A stretch of DNA of 64,000 nucleotides from assembly GCF_019550795.1 (NCBI RefSeq), contig NZ_CP080545.1:2631001-2695000 (forward strand), in the 5' to 3' direction. Positions 36,739 to 44,680 of this stretch are shown here, one piece after another (within the stretch, counting starts at the first letter, position 1; each line of letters begins with the position of its first letter). The notes below the pieces were generated by a model, which ran no database searches, had not been told where the DNA came from, and saw only the letters and a list, made by a program, of their open reading frames with translations. Source of the stretch: Paenibacillus sp. sptzw28 (GTDB taxonomy: Bacteria > Bacillota > Bacilli > Paenibacillales > Paenibacillaceae). Both the position numbers and the translations under genes were made by a program.

Positions 36739-39360
36739 ATGACTGATTTTCCCGTCATCAGCCTGCGCGGACTTACGCTTGATAAGCCGCTTGCAGGCGG
36801 AATCACCTGGGGAGTGCCATGGGAGGAAGGCGTGCTGCAGCGGAGCGATTCGCTTACAATGATAAGCGGCTCGGGCGCCGCTGTTCCGCTGCAGAGCTGG
36901 CCCGCGGCTTATTGGCCTGACGGCAGCGTCAAATGGTCGGCCCATGCGGCGGTTTGTCCGGAAGCCGGTGCATCCGATTACCGCCTATCCAAGGGCGACC
37001 CTGCGCAGAGTGCTGCACCTGTTTCCGTCGTGGAGACCGCATATCAGATAGTCGTCGATACGGGACGTATTGTGTGCACGCTTAATAAGCAAGGCGCTGA
37101 TCTCATTGCCGCTATAACCTGCGGCGGCACCGAGATCTGCAGCGGCGGCCGGCTCGTCGCCGTCAAGGAGGAGCAGTTCATAACCAGCGGAGGCAGGACG
37201 CTTAAGGAAACCTCTTTTCGGAGCAGGATTCACTCTGTCAAGGTCGAGCAGAGCGGTCCGGTGCGCAGTGTAATCAAATTCGACGGGAGACATGCTGCTT
37301 CGGAAGGCTCCGGGGCGGAATGGCTGCCTTTCTCGCTGCGTCTGTATTTCTATGCGGGAGAAGGGCGGATCAAGGCCGTTCACACGCTATTCTATGACGG
37401 CAATCCGCATGAGGATTTTATCAAGGGAGTCGGGATCGCCTTTACCGTTCCGATGAGGGGGAGCTTGTACAACCGTCACGTACGGTTTGCCGGGGACGAT
37501 GGTTTTTTCACGGAATCACCCAAATCGCTGCAAACGCGGAGAACTAAGGGCCGGTATTCCGATCTCCATACCCGGCAGGCAGACGGCGGGAAGGTGGCCT
37601 TTAACCGGGATGAGGACTCTTCGTTTCTCAGTCTGCTGGAGGAATCGGCAGTATGGGACGATTTCAAGCTCGTACAGGAATCATCGGGGCAGTTCCGGGT
37701 CTCCAAGCGTACGAAGCAGGAATGCTGCTGGCTGAAGGCCGCTTCGGGACGCAGAGCGGGCGGCCTCGGTTATGTGGGCGGCGAAGGAGGAGGTCTTGCC
37801 GCCGGTCTAAGGAATTTCTGGCAGAAGCATCCCGCATCCATTAATATCACAGGTGCGGCACAGAATCAGGCGGATCTGACAGTGTGGTTCTGGTCGCCGG
37901 ACTGCCAGGCGATGGACATGCGCCATTACGATACGTTGACGCATGTGGAATCGGCCTATGAAGGCGCGGTGGAAATGCGTGCGACACCTTATGGCGTCGC
38001 TAACACCAGCGAGATCAGTATTTGGTGCGAGCCCCGAACGCCGGATTTAGACGCACTGAACGAAATGGTGCGGCGGACGCAGGAGCCGGCCCTCCTTGTT
38101 TGCGAACCGGAGCATTATTATAAGACGCGGGCATTCGGATACTGGAGCCTGCCCGAGAGGAACACACCGGTAAAAGCCTATTTGGAAGATAGGCTGGAAG
38201 GCATTATCGCCTTTTACCAAAGCGAGGTAGAGCAGAGGGACTGGTACGGCTTCTGGGATTACGGCGACTTTATGCACAGTTACGACCCGGTCCGACACGT
38301 ATGGAACTACGATTTGGGCGGCTGTGCATGGCAAAATACGGAGCTTGCACCGAATATGTGGCTGTGGTACATGTTCCTGCGTTCCGGCCGAGCGGATATC
38401 TTCCGTTTGGCTGAAGCGATGACCCGGCACACGAGCGAGGTGGACGTCTATCATTTCGGCGAATATGCGGGACTGGGCTCCCGGCATAACGTGGTCCATT
38501 GGGGCTGCGGCTGCAAGGAGGCGCGCATCGGAATGGCGGGGCTTCACCGGTACTATTATTATTTGACGGCCGACGAGAGAATCGGCGATATCATGGATGA
38601 GGTCAAGGACTCGGACTTCACAACGGTAAATATCGATCCGATGCGGGCTTATTTTCCCAAAGACGAGCACCCGACTCATATTCGTGTAGGTCCCGATTGG
38701 GCGGCTTTCAGCTCGAACTGGATGACGCGTTGGGAGCGCTTCGAAGACAAGGTTTACCGCGACAAAATACTGGTTGGCCTGGACTGCATCAAGAGGGCGC
38801 GGTTCAGGCTATTATCGGGGCCAACTTATGGTTACGACCCAACAAGCGGCAAGCTCTCACCGATGGGAGATGACAATTGGGGACGGCATTTGGCAATCTG
38901 CATGGGCGGTCCACAGGTGTGGTTTGAGCTTGCAATGATGCTGAGGGACCCGGAGTGGGAGGATATGCTGGCCGAATTCGGCGTGTTCTATAATTTGCCC
39001 CGGGAAGAGAAGGAGAAGGCGACCGGCGGAGCGATCAGCCACGACAGCTTCCACCACCCCGTTCTTTCAACTGGAATTGCCGCATTTGGAGCTTATTACA
39101 AGAACGATAAGCGGACGGCCGAGCTGGTATGGTCGATTCTGCTGGAAAACGCATATGCCCGGATCAATTTACAGGAAGAGGCTGCAGATCGGCGCTATAT
39201 GGCTCCCCTTAAGGAGATACCTTGGATAAATACAAATGAGGCGGCGCAGTGGTCGCTAAATACGATTATAAGCCTTGAATTGATAGGGGGCTTCATCCCC
39301 GAACGGCTGGAGCAGGATGACCTTGCTGCGATACCCGCGGCGGCGGAAAGGCAGGGCTAA
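36739..39360 (+). CDS. yetA: Exo-rhamnogalacturonan lyase-like protein (YetA / PL26 family)
   Basis: An 873-residue cytoplasmic enzyme without signal peptide. The N-terminal part (ISLRGLTLDKPLAGGITWGVPW, then SWPAAYWPDGSVKWS) matches the RIFT-barrel start of the PcRGLX/YetA group; a beta-sandwich and an (alpha/alpha) toroid with many Trp/Tyr/His residues follow (WYGFWDYGDFMHSYDP, HVVHWGCG-like NVVHWGCGCKEARIG). Characterised members remove unsaturated units from rhamnogalacturonan I ends. In Bacillus subtilis yetA follows lplABC, the same association as here. The frame opens at 36613, but AGGGGAG at 36721-36727 supports the ATG at 36739. Confidence 0.85.
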   Translation: MTDFPVISLRGLTLDKPLAGGITWGVPWEEGVLQRSDSLTMISGSGAAVPLQSWPAAYWPDGSVKWSAHAAVCPEAGASDYRLSKGDPAQSAAPVSVVETAYQIVVDTGRIVCTLNKQGADLIAAITCGGTEICSGGRLVAVKEEQFITSGGRTLKETSFRSRIHSVKVEQSGPVRSVIKFDGRHAASEGSGAEWLPFSLRLYFYAGEGRIKAVHTLFYDGNPHEDFIKGVGIAFTVPMRGSLYNRHVRFAGDDGFFTESPKSLQTRRTKGRYSDLHTRQADGGKVAFNRDEDSSFLSLLEESAVWDDFKLVQESSGQFRVSKRTKQECCWLKAASGRRAGGLGYVGGEGGGLAAGLRNFWQKHPASINITGAAQNQADLTVWFWSPDCQAMDMRHYDTLTHVESAYEGAVEMRATPYGVANTSEISIWCEPRTPDLDALNEMVRRTQEPALLVCEPEHYYKTRAFGYWSLPERNTPVKAYLEDRLEGIIAFYQSEVEQRDWYGFWDYGDFMHSYDPVRHVWNYDLGGCAWQNTELAPNMWLWYMFLRSGRADIFRLAEAMTRHTSEVDVYHFGEYAGLGSRHNVVHWGCGCKEARIGMAGLHRYYYYLTADERIGDIMDEVKDSDFTTVNIDPMRAYFPKDEHPTHIRVGPDWAAFSSNWMTRWERFEDKVYRDKILVGLDCIKRARFRLLSGPTYGYDPTSGKLSPMGDDNWGRHLAICMGGPQVWFELAMMLRDPEWEDMLAEFGVFYNLPREEKEKATGGAISHDSFHHPVLSTGIAAFGAYYKNDKRTAELVWSILLENAYARINLQEEAADRRYMAPLKEIPWINTNEAAQWSLNTIISLELIGGFIPERLEQDDLAAIPAAAERQG

Positions 39361-39422
39361 CCTAAGGGGAAATCCGTTGTGCAATTATTCATTATCATTA
39401 CAGGCGAAGTGGAGGAAAACGG

Positions 39423-40100
39423 ATGAGCCTAGAAGGGGAAGGGTGGACGCTCATTTATAATAACCCGCTCGCATGTCCCGAGGATGTTAGTTCGTTCCGA
39501 ATGGAAGGAGATGCAGCGGTTTCGTTTCCGCTTGGCCGAATGCGGCTTGAGAGCAAACTTCGGCCGGGAGAAGAAGGCATGTCCAATTTCGTATTCTGGT
39601 GTTCCGAGACCTTCCCTTCAGATCTGGCGATCGAGTGGGAGTTCAGGGCTCTCCAGGAACCCGGTCTGGCCATGTTGTTCTTCGCTGCGGCGGGGATAGG
39701 CGGGCAGGATTTGTTTGACTCGGGGCTGTCTCTGAGAACCGGTGAGTACGGGCAGTATCATTCGGGCGATATGAATGCGTTTCATATGTCGTATTTTCGC
39801 AGGCGGTGGACAGAGGAACGGCAGTTTCACACCTGCAATTTGCGCAAAAGTCATGGGTTTCATCTTGTGGCGCAGGGCGGCGATCCGATCCCGGACGTAT
39901 CCGATTCGGCTGAATCATACAAGCTCCTCATCGTAAAGCTCGGACGGCGGATCGGCCTCCAGATAAACGACCTGCCGATATTCTCATGGGAGGACAACGA
40001 CAGATCGTTCGGTCCGCCTCTGGCCGAAGGGAAGCTCGGCTTCCGCCAAATGTCGCCGCTCATCGCCGAATACGCTAACCTGAAGGTATATGGACGATAA
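39423..40100 (+). CDS. yesU: YesU-like DUF1961 protein
   Basis: A 225-residue protein strongly resembling YesU of the Bacillus rhamnogalacturonan operon. The stretches FVFWCSETFPSDLAIEWEF, LFFAAAGIGGQDLFD, EYGQYHSGDMNAFHMSYFRR and HTCNLRKSHGFHL are conserved. The fold is a concanavalin-like jelly roll; the activity is not established, though its place beside rhamnogalacturonan enzymes suggests carbohydrate processing or binding. No signal peptide. GGAGG lies seven bases before the ATG. It is 62 bases after the yetA-like gene. Confidence 0.88.
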   Translation: MSLEGEGWTLIYNNPLACPEDVSSFRMEGDAAVSFPLGRMRLESKLRPGEEGMSNFVFWCSETFPSDLAIEWEFRALQEPGLAMLFFAAAGIGGQDLFDSGLSLRTGEYGQYHSGDMNAFHMSYFRRRWTEERQFHTCNLRKSHGFHLVAQGGDPIPDVSDSAESYKLLIVKLGRRIGLQINDLPIFSWEDNDRSFGPPLAEGKLGFRQMSPLIAEYANLKVYGR

Positions 40101-40305
40101 TTCTGTAGAAATTTTAATTAACGCGCGAGTTCGCTTTGCTTACTGGGCTCCCGGCTTAGATGCCGGGGCCTCTTTGTCGTTCAGCGAGCGCCAGGCATTG
40201 CAATTAAGCTTTTACATGATTATAATTTCCAATAGTTGCGGCTTTTTATTGAATTCACAGGACGCAGGACGTACGGAACCTCAAACCCGTTTACAAGGAG
40301 GATGT

Positions 40306-41268
40306 ATGAGTTATATAGCAGCGTTTATCTCCGCAATTGTTATTGTCATAGTACTTATTCCGCCGCTTCGGACGCTGGCGCTTAAAATAGGTTTTGTAGA
40401 CAAGCCCCAGTCCAGCAATGAACGAAAGATTCATCGGGAGCCGATCCCATTGACGGCAGGTATTGCGATCTTTGCGGCATTTGTCGTCTTGTACTTGATT
40501 TTTGTGCACGATAACTGGGCGAAATCGGGTGCAATCCTTGGAGGAGGCTTATTGATTCTTGTAATCGGCCTCGTCGACGATTGGTACAAAACGCACGGCA
40601 AGGAGTTTCCTGCGCTGCCGAAGTTTGTTGTGCAGATGGGCGCCGCCGTACTTGTTTATGCTTCGGGCATTGTGTTCAGCGGGTTCGAGAATCCGATAAC
40701 AGGCAGTTATTACGCGCTTCCCGAAGCGCTGCAGTTTCTCTTCACGGTGCTCTGGATATTCGGCGTAACTACCGTCATTAATTTCACAGACGGCATAGAC
40801 GGCCTTGCAAGCGGCCTCTCTGCGATATCGGGCGGAACGCTGCTCGTCGTCGCACTTGTTATGGGCCAGACCGAATCCGCGATGATGGCGACAATACTGG
40901 TTGGCGCAGCGCTCGGGTATCTGAAGTTCAACAAACCGCCCGCCAAGGTGTTTATGGGTGATGCGGGGGCGACCTTCCTTGGCTTTATCCTGGCGGTCAT
41001 CGCACTTGACGGGGCCTTCAAACAGGCGACGGTTATTTCGTTATTTATCCCGGTCTTAGCGCTAAGCGTGCCGATCCTTGACAATGTCCGCGTCGTTATA
41101 AGCCGTCTTATAAAGGGTGTTCCGGTGTACAAGGCCGATGCTTCCCAGGCGCACTACGTGCTGCTGAAAACCGGCATGAAGCCTGTTCAGGTCGTTTCAT
41201 TTCTATATCTTATCAATATTTGCACAGGTCTTTTCTCGATTATTTTGTTATTGATTAGTAATGGATAA
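40306..41268 (+). CDS. tagO: Undecaprenyl-phosphate GlcNAc-1-phosphate transferase (TagO/WecA type)
   Basis: A 320-residue membrane enzyme with about ten or eleven helices that moves GlcNAc-1-phosphate from UDP-GlcNAc onto undecaprenyl phosphate, the first step of wall teichoic acid or related polymers. The polyprenyl-phosphate transferase motifs are present: KPQSSNERKIH, VDDWY (metal-binding Asp pair), NFTDGIDGLASG and MGDAGATFLGF. The frame opens at 40090, but CAAGGAGGATGT precedes the ATG at 40306. A weak hairpin near 40147-40174 may end the yesU transcript. Confidence 0.92.
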   Translation: MSYIAAFISAIVIVIVLIPPLRTLALKIGFVDKPQSSNERKIHREPIPLTAGIAIFAAFVVLYLIFVHDNWAKSGAILGGGLLILVIGLVDDWYKTHGKEFPALPKFVVQMGAAVLVYASGIVFSGFENPITGSYYALPEALQFLFTVLWIFGVTTVINFTDGIDGLASGLSAISGGTLLVVALVMGQTESAMMATILVGAALGYLKFNKPPAKVFMGDAGATFLGFILAVIALDGAFKQATVISLFIPVLALSVPILDNVRVVISRLIKGVPVYKADASQAHYVLLKTGMKPVQVVSFLYLINICTGLFSIILLLISNG

Positions 41269-41276
41269 ATTTAATA

Positions 41277-41305
41277 TTGACTTATAGCGATCAAAACGGT
41301 ATAGT
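41277..41305 (+). promoter_or_regulatory. Promoter of the second tRNA-Leu gene
   Basis: TTGACT (41277-41282), 17-base spacer, TATAGT (41300-41305). Confidence 0.75.
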
Positions 41306-41356
41306 ATTGGATATTGAGCACAAAATCACTTTCTAAATGATTTTGACGCTAAATGT

Positions 41357-41443
41357 GCGGTCGTGGCGGAATTGGCAGACGCGCTAGATTCAGGTTCTAG
41401 TGGTGTAACAGCCGTGGAGGTTCGAGTCCTCTCGACCGCACCA
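41357..41443 (+). tRNA. tRNA-Leu (anticodon CAG), second identical copy
   Basis: The same 87-base sequence as 23674-23760, with CCA end and class II variable arm. Flanks differ (own promoter, own terminator), so identity is confined to the tRNA itself. Confidence 0.97.
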
Positions 41444-41460
41444 ACCATACACATGACAGA

Positions 41461-41487
41461 GGAAAGCCGAACCGGCTTTCCTTTTTT
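41461..41487 (+). terminator. Terminator after the second tRNA-Leu
   Basis: GGAAAGCCG/CGGCTTTCC stem with AAC loop and six T. Confidence 0.9.
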
Positions 41488-41510
41488 GTTGTAGTATTTC
41501 GGCCGCGGCT

Positions 41511-42272
41511 TCAACGGAGCAGAATGTAATTTCTCACCCCGGAAGCGATGGCGTCGGCAATTTCAAGCTGTTTACGGGGATCGGTCATCATCTGCCTGTC
41601 CCCTTCATTACTTATAAAACCTATCTCGACAATGACTGACGGCTGTTTCACGACATTGAGCAAGTAATACGGTTTTCCTACTTTCGGCAAACGAAATATA
41701 TGCTGCTGACGGTTCAGTGCATCTTGGATCAGGAAGGCAAGCAGCGCGCTTTCCCCTTCCTGCTGATGAAGGACGAGCGGACCGCGGTGCTTCTCGTCCT
41801 TCGCCCAGTTGACATGAAGGCTAACCAGAACCTGGGTCTGAATTTCGTCAGGCAACCCGCCGCGCTGCGACAAGTCGCGTTGATGTCTTGAACGGGTCCG
41901 GGCCCAGCGGTTGTCATCGCTCAGTGCATAATCGCTGTTACGGTTAAGAATCGAGCTGATTCCTTTGCTGTTAAGCAGAAGATACAGTTTCTTGCCAATC
42001 GCAAGATTGATATCCTTCTCAAGAAGCTCGTTATGATGGGAACCGCCGTCTATGCCCCCGTGTCCTACATCTATGATGACATCAGACGCAGGCAGCGACC
42101 TCTTGTAATCAAGGGGAGCCGTTGTTGCGTTCAGCTTATGAAAAGACGAAACCGATACGTCATTTGGGGAAGCATGTATGGGAGAACTGCCGGCCCCGCT
42201 GATTGCAATACAAGCGAATATTAGCAGAGCTGAACAATAATAACGATTCCCTGCGGGTAAACGATAGAACAT
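41511..42272 (-). CDS. cwlD: N-acetylmuramoyl-L-alanine amidase, CwlD-like
   Basis: A 253-residue exported amidase_3 family zinc enzyme. An N-terminal hydrophobic segment (YYCSALLIFACIAISGAG) serves as signal or anchor. The catalytic domain has VGHGGIDGG (zinc His), ELLEKDINLAI (zinc Glu), VSLHVNW (zinc His) and VEIGFISNEGD (catalytic Glu). CwlD makes muramic delta-lactam in the spore cortex, fitting the size and the spore-former context, but a vegetative amidase role is possible. GGAGG is spaced ten bases from the ATG; a TTG two codons upstream is less likely. Confidence 0.85.
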   Translation of the reverse strand: MFYRLPAGNRYYCSALLIFACIAISGAGSSPIHASPNDVSVSSFHKLNATTAPLDYKRSLPASDVIIDVGHGGIDGGSHHNELLEKDINLAIGKKLYLLLNSKGISSILNRNSDYALSDDNRWARTRSRHQRDLSQRGGLPDEIQTQVLVSLHVNWAKDEKHRGPLVLHQQEGESALLAFLIQDALNRQQHIFRLPKVGKPYYLLNVVKQPSVIVEIGFISNEGDRQMMTDPRKQLEIADAIASGVRNYILLR

Positions 42273-42412
42273 CTGCAATATCCCTCCGTCTGAACATTCT
42301 TCTCTTTATCGTTGCTTGCACCAAGGAAACTCATTCATGTTTGAACAAAAATAATTCCGGGGACACTGATTAAGAGCGGGTTACAGGCAATGGAGAAAGG
42401 GGGAAGCTTCGG

Positions 42413-42610
42413 ATGGCTGAGAAGGGCGATGAATGGGTTAAATACATGACGGAGCGGTTTGTCAATTTCATGGAGATGCCTCAGGAGGTCAGAAAGCAAA
42501 AACGCGAAACAGCCAAGGCGGCTAAAGAGCCCTGGCTGACGAGATGGTTCGGTATTGCGCCTTTCGGGGTTGCTTTATGGTGGCGAACCCGGGGACGGAG
42601 ACAACGATAA
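42413..42610 (+). CDS. YqzE-family small protein
   Basis: A 65-residue protein with the pattern WVKYMTERFVNFMEMPQEVR, a charged middle and WLTRWFGIAPFGVALWW near the end, as in Bacillus YqzE, a small protein of unknown role encoded near competence genes there. A single C-terminal hydrophobic stretch could touch the membrane. AAAGGGGGA precedes the ATG. It faces the secreted unknown protein gene with 12 bases between stops. Confidence 0.75.
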   Translation: MAEKGDEWVKYMTERFVNFMEMPQEVRKQKRETAKAAKEPWLTRWFGIAPFGVALWWRTRGRRQR

Positions 42611-42622
42611 TCGGATCTGCGC

Positions 42623-43519
42623 TTAGCGGTAGAAGCGTCCGCCCCCGGAGATCGTATTGAACGGCACGAAACGGGTACCGCCTTGGTCTTGCTCGAACGC
42701 AACATAGTCGGTTTGATTATTCCACCGGTGATAGCCGATTGTCGGCCAAACGAACAGCACGGTCCCATCGTAGAGCTCGGCCGTAAACCGAATTTCCGCT
42801 TTGCTGTCAAGAAGCTCGGGGAGACGGCTCAGCTGTGTATGAGTGAGCGGGGACTTAGTCAACCATGGCATCCTTTCATACGGGTCGAAAGCTTTATTGA
42901 GATGGGATGAGGAAAGCTTTGTTTCCTCTTCACCGCTTGTAGACTGTGTCGGCCCAAAGGATTGCTTAGTCAGCTGGCGCTCCCATAACTCATTGTTAAT
43001 TGGCAGCGCTTCACCAGACCACGCGTCCAAATAACGGATCTGCCCGTCAGGCGCCGACCATTTCCATACCGCCAGCAAAGGGTGAACATATAACCGCTCC
43101 AGCTTGAGCGGTTTCTTCAGCGCGTCTGAATAAGTATCGAATAAGCCCTGCCGTACCAGCGACTGGTACAGAGTATTCGGATCAAAGGCCGGGTGACTTC
43201 CTACCCCATATTCCCCGAGTGAGAAGCCTCCATTCTCCAATGCGTTAACAATCATATAGCCGACCGGCTTACGGTCAACCGACAATGAAACCAACCAACC
43301 ATGCTGACCGGGACCGATCGGCACAATAACCGGCGCTGCTTTCTTCCACGTCTGGAACTGAGGCTGTGCGGACAGCATCTCGATCCAAGACTGAACGTGT
43401 ATCTCAAGTTTCGATTTCAATTCCTGAGGGATTGCCGGGCTTGTCCCGGCTGCGGCTGAAACCTGACTGCCGGCGAGCAATAACAGCACAGCCGCATATA
43501 GCGGAACCCATTTGCGCAT
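42623..43519 (-). CDS. Secreted protein of unknown function
   Basis: A 298-residue exported protein with a cleavable signal peptide ending near SQVSAAA. The body alternates beta-strand-like stretches (HGWLVSLSVDRKPVGYMIVNAL, WKWSAPDGQIRYLDAWSGEALP) but I do not recognise a domain. The frame opens at a GTG at 43531 that forms part of the binding site AAGGTGAG, so the ATG at 43519 is taken as the start. No lipobox. Confidence 0.7.
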   Translation of the reverse strand: MRKWVPLYAAVLLLLAGSQVSAAAGTSPAIPQELKSKLEIHVQSWIEMLSAQPQFQTWKKAAPVIVPIGPGQHGWLVSLSVDRKPVGYMIVNALENGGFSLGEYGVGSHPAFDPNTLYQSLVRQGLFDTYSDALKKPLKLERLYVHPLLAVWKWSAPDGQIRYLDAWSGEALPINNELWERQLTKQSFGPTQSTSGEEETKLSSSHLNKAFDPYERMPWLTKSPLTHTQLSRLPELLDSKAEIRFTAELYDGTVLFVWPTIGYHRWNNQTDYVAFEQDQGGTRFVPFNTISGGGRFYR

Positions 43520-43684
43520 AAGGCTTCTCACCTTCTTCTTCTTATTGTTGTCGTAACGCCATTGTAACGAAGATGCTCCGAAAAGGGTGTAAGAACCTGT
43601 CGCGATTAAGCGGACAAGTCCGTTCTAATTTTGCCGTATCGATGCGAACCAACGTGCGAAATTATTGTTCGTGTCGCTTTATCG

Positions 43685-44680
43685 CTATCCGATACCTTCC
43701 AAATAAAAGATACCGCAGTTTATGGCGGAAGCCGTCACGCGCGGTTCATACTGCCAGCGTATTTCCTCCTGCCGGCGCTCGAATTGCTCGATGATCAGAG
43801 TGCGGTTCTCATCTTCCAGCGATGAAATCAGCGGTTCATAGTAATGCCGGATGGTCGCCAGCTCATCCGCGAGGCGTGCTGCTGCCGCTTGCGCCCATGA
43901 ATAATCGTATGTCCTAAGCTTCCTCTCAAGCGTTTGCTCGGCGATTGTTGCCGCTTTATTGAGCGAGAGGGCGTTTTTTGCGGTATGGATGTTGGGCGGC
44001 AATTTCGGCGTCATACGGCACTGAGTTAACGAGTCGTAGAATCGTTCGACGCATTGGCCGGTCGCCAGCGACACGCCGAAGGAATGGATTTCCTCGCGCT
44101 TCATATCGCAAACGAATTCAACTTTCATATTCACTCCAAGCCAAGCTGTATATGCCGTGGACTGAAGCGGATGAGCGCTGCGCTTCTCCGGTTCCTGAAA
44201 GAGGCAGACATAGCTTCCGCCCAGCTTGGAAGACTCGAACAGCTGCTCAAGTCTGCGTGAGCCGAAGTAGAGGTCTTCCCGGGGGACGCGGCCGACGGCG
44301 TTCAATTTGCCATGAACGAAACCGAACGAACGACCCAGCGCGGCATCGGCAGCGGCGGCGACGCCCCCGGCAGCTCCGAGCGCCGCTGGAGCTATGCTTC
44401 CGGGATTGCCCCCGCCTGCTGAAGCCTGGGTGCCGTCCGTTTCACCTGCCGCCAACCGTTCATCGTATTTCAGCTTGTCCGTTACGAGCAGCATGGACAT
44501 CGTTTCCGGTTCCGCTCCAGTGCGGTCTACAAAGCTCCAGTAATAGGGTCGATTGGTCAGGTCGCGGTCAGCCCTAGGGGACAACTTCACGAGAAAATGC
44601 GCAGGCGATTTCTCGATGATATGGCAGTTCGTGGTTTCCAGATACCGCTGCACAAATTTATGCACTTGTCGTTCGTTCAA
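43685..44680 (-). CDS. yqhG: YqhG-family protein
   Basis: A 331-residue protein resembling Bacillus YqhG: opening MNERQVHKFVQRYLETTNCHI, then FLVKLSPRADRDLTNRPYYWSFVD. It carries an Ala/Gly-rich insertion around residues 85-115 that makes it longer than the Bacillus protein. Function unknown. The TTG start overlaps the stop of the helicase gene yqhH (TTGA), and GGAGGTGAGACC precedes it. The yqhH-yqhG pair is also adjacent in Bacillus subtilis, suggesting they work together. Confidence 0.85.
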   Translation of the reverse strand: MNERQVHKFVQRYLETTNCHIIEKSPAHFLVKLSPRADRDLTNRPYYWSFVDRTGAEPETMSMLLVTDKLKYDERLAAGETDGTQASAGGGNPGSIAPAALGAAGGVAAAADAALGRSFGFVHGKLNAVGRVPREDLYFGSRRLEQLFESSKLGGSYVCLFQEPEKRSAHPLQSTAYTAWLGVNMKVEFVCDMKREEIHSFGVSLATGQCVERFYDSLTQCRMTPKLPPNIHTAKNALSLNKAATIAEQTLERKLRTYDYSWAQAAAARLADELATIRHYYEPLISSLEDENRTLIIEQFERRQEEIRWQYEPRVTASAINCGIFYLEGIG

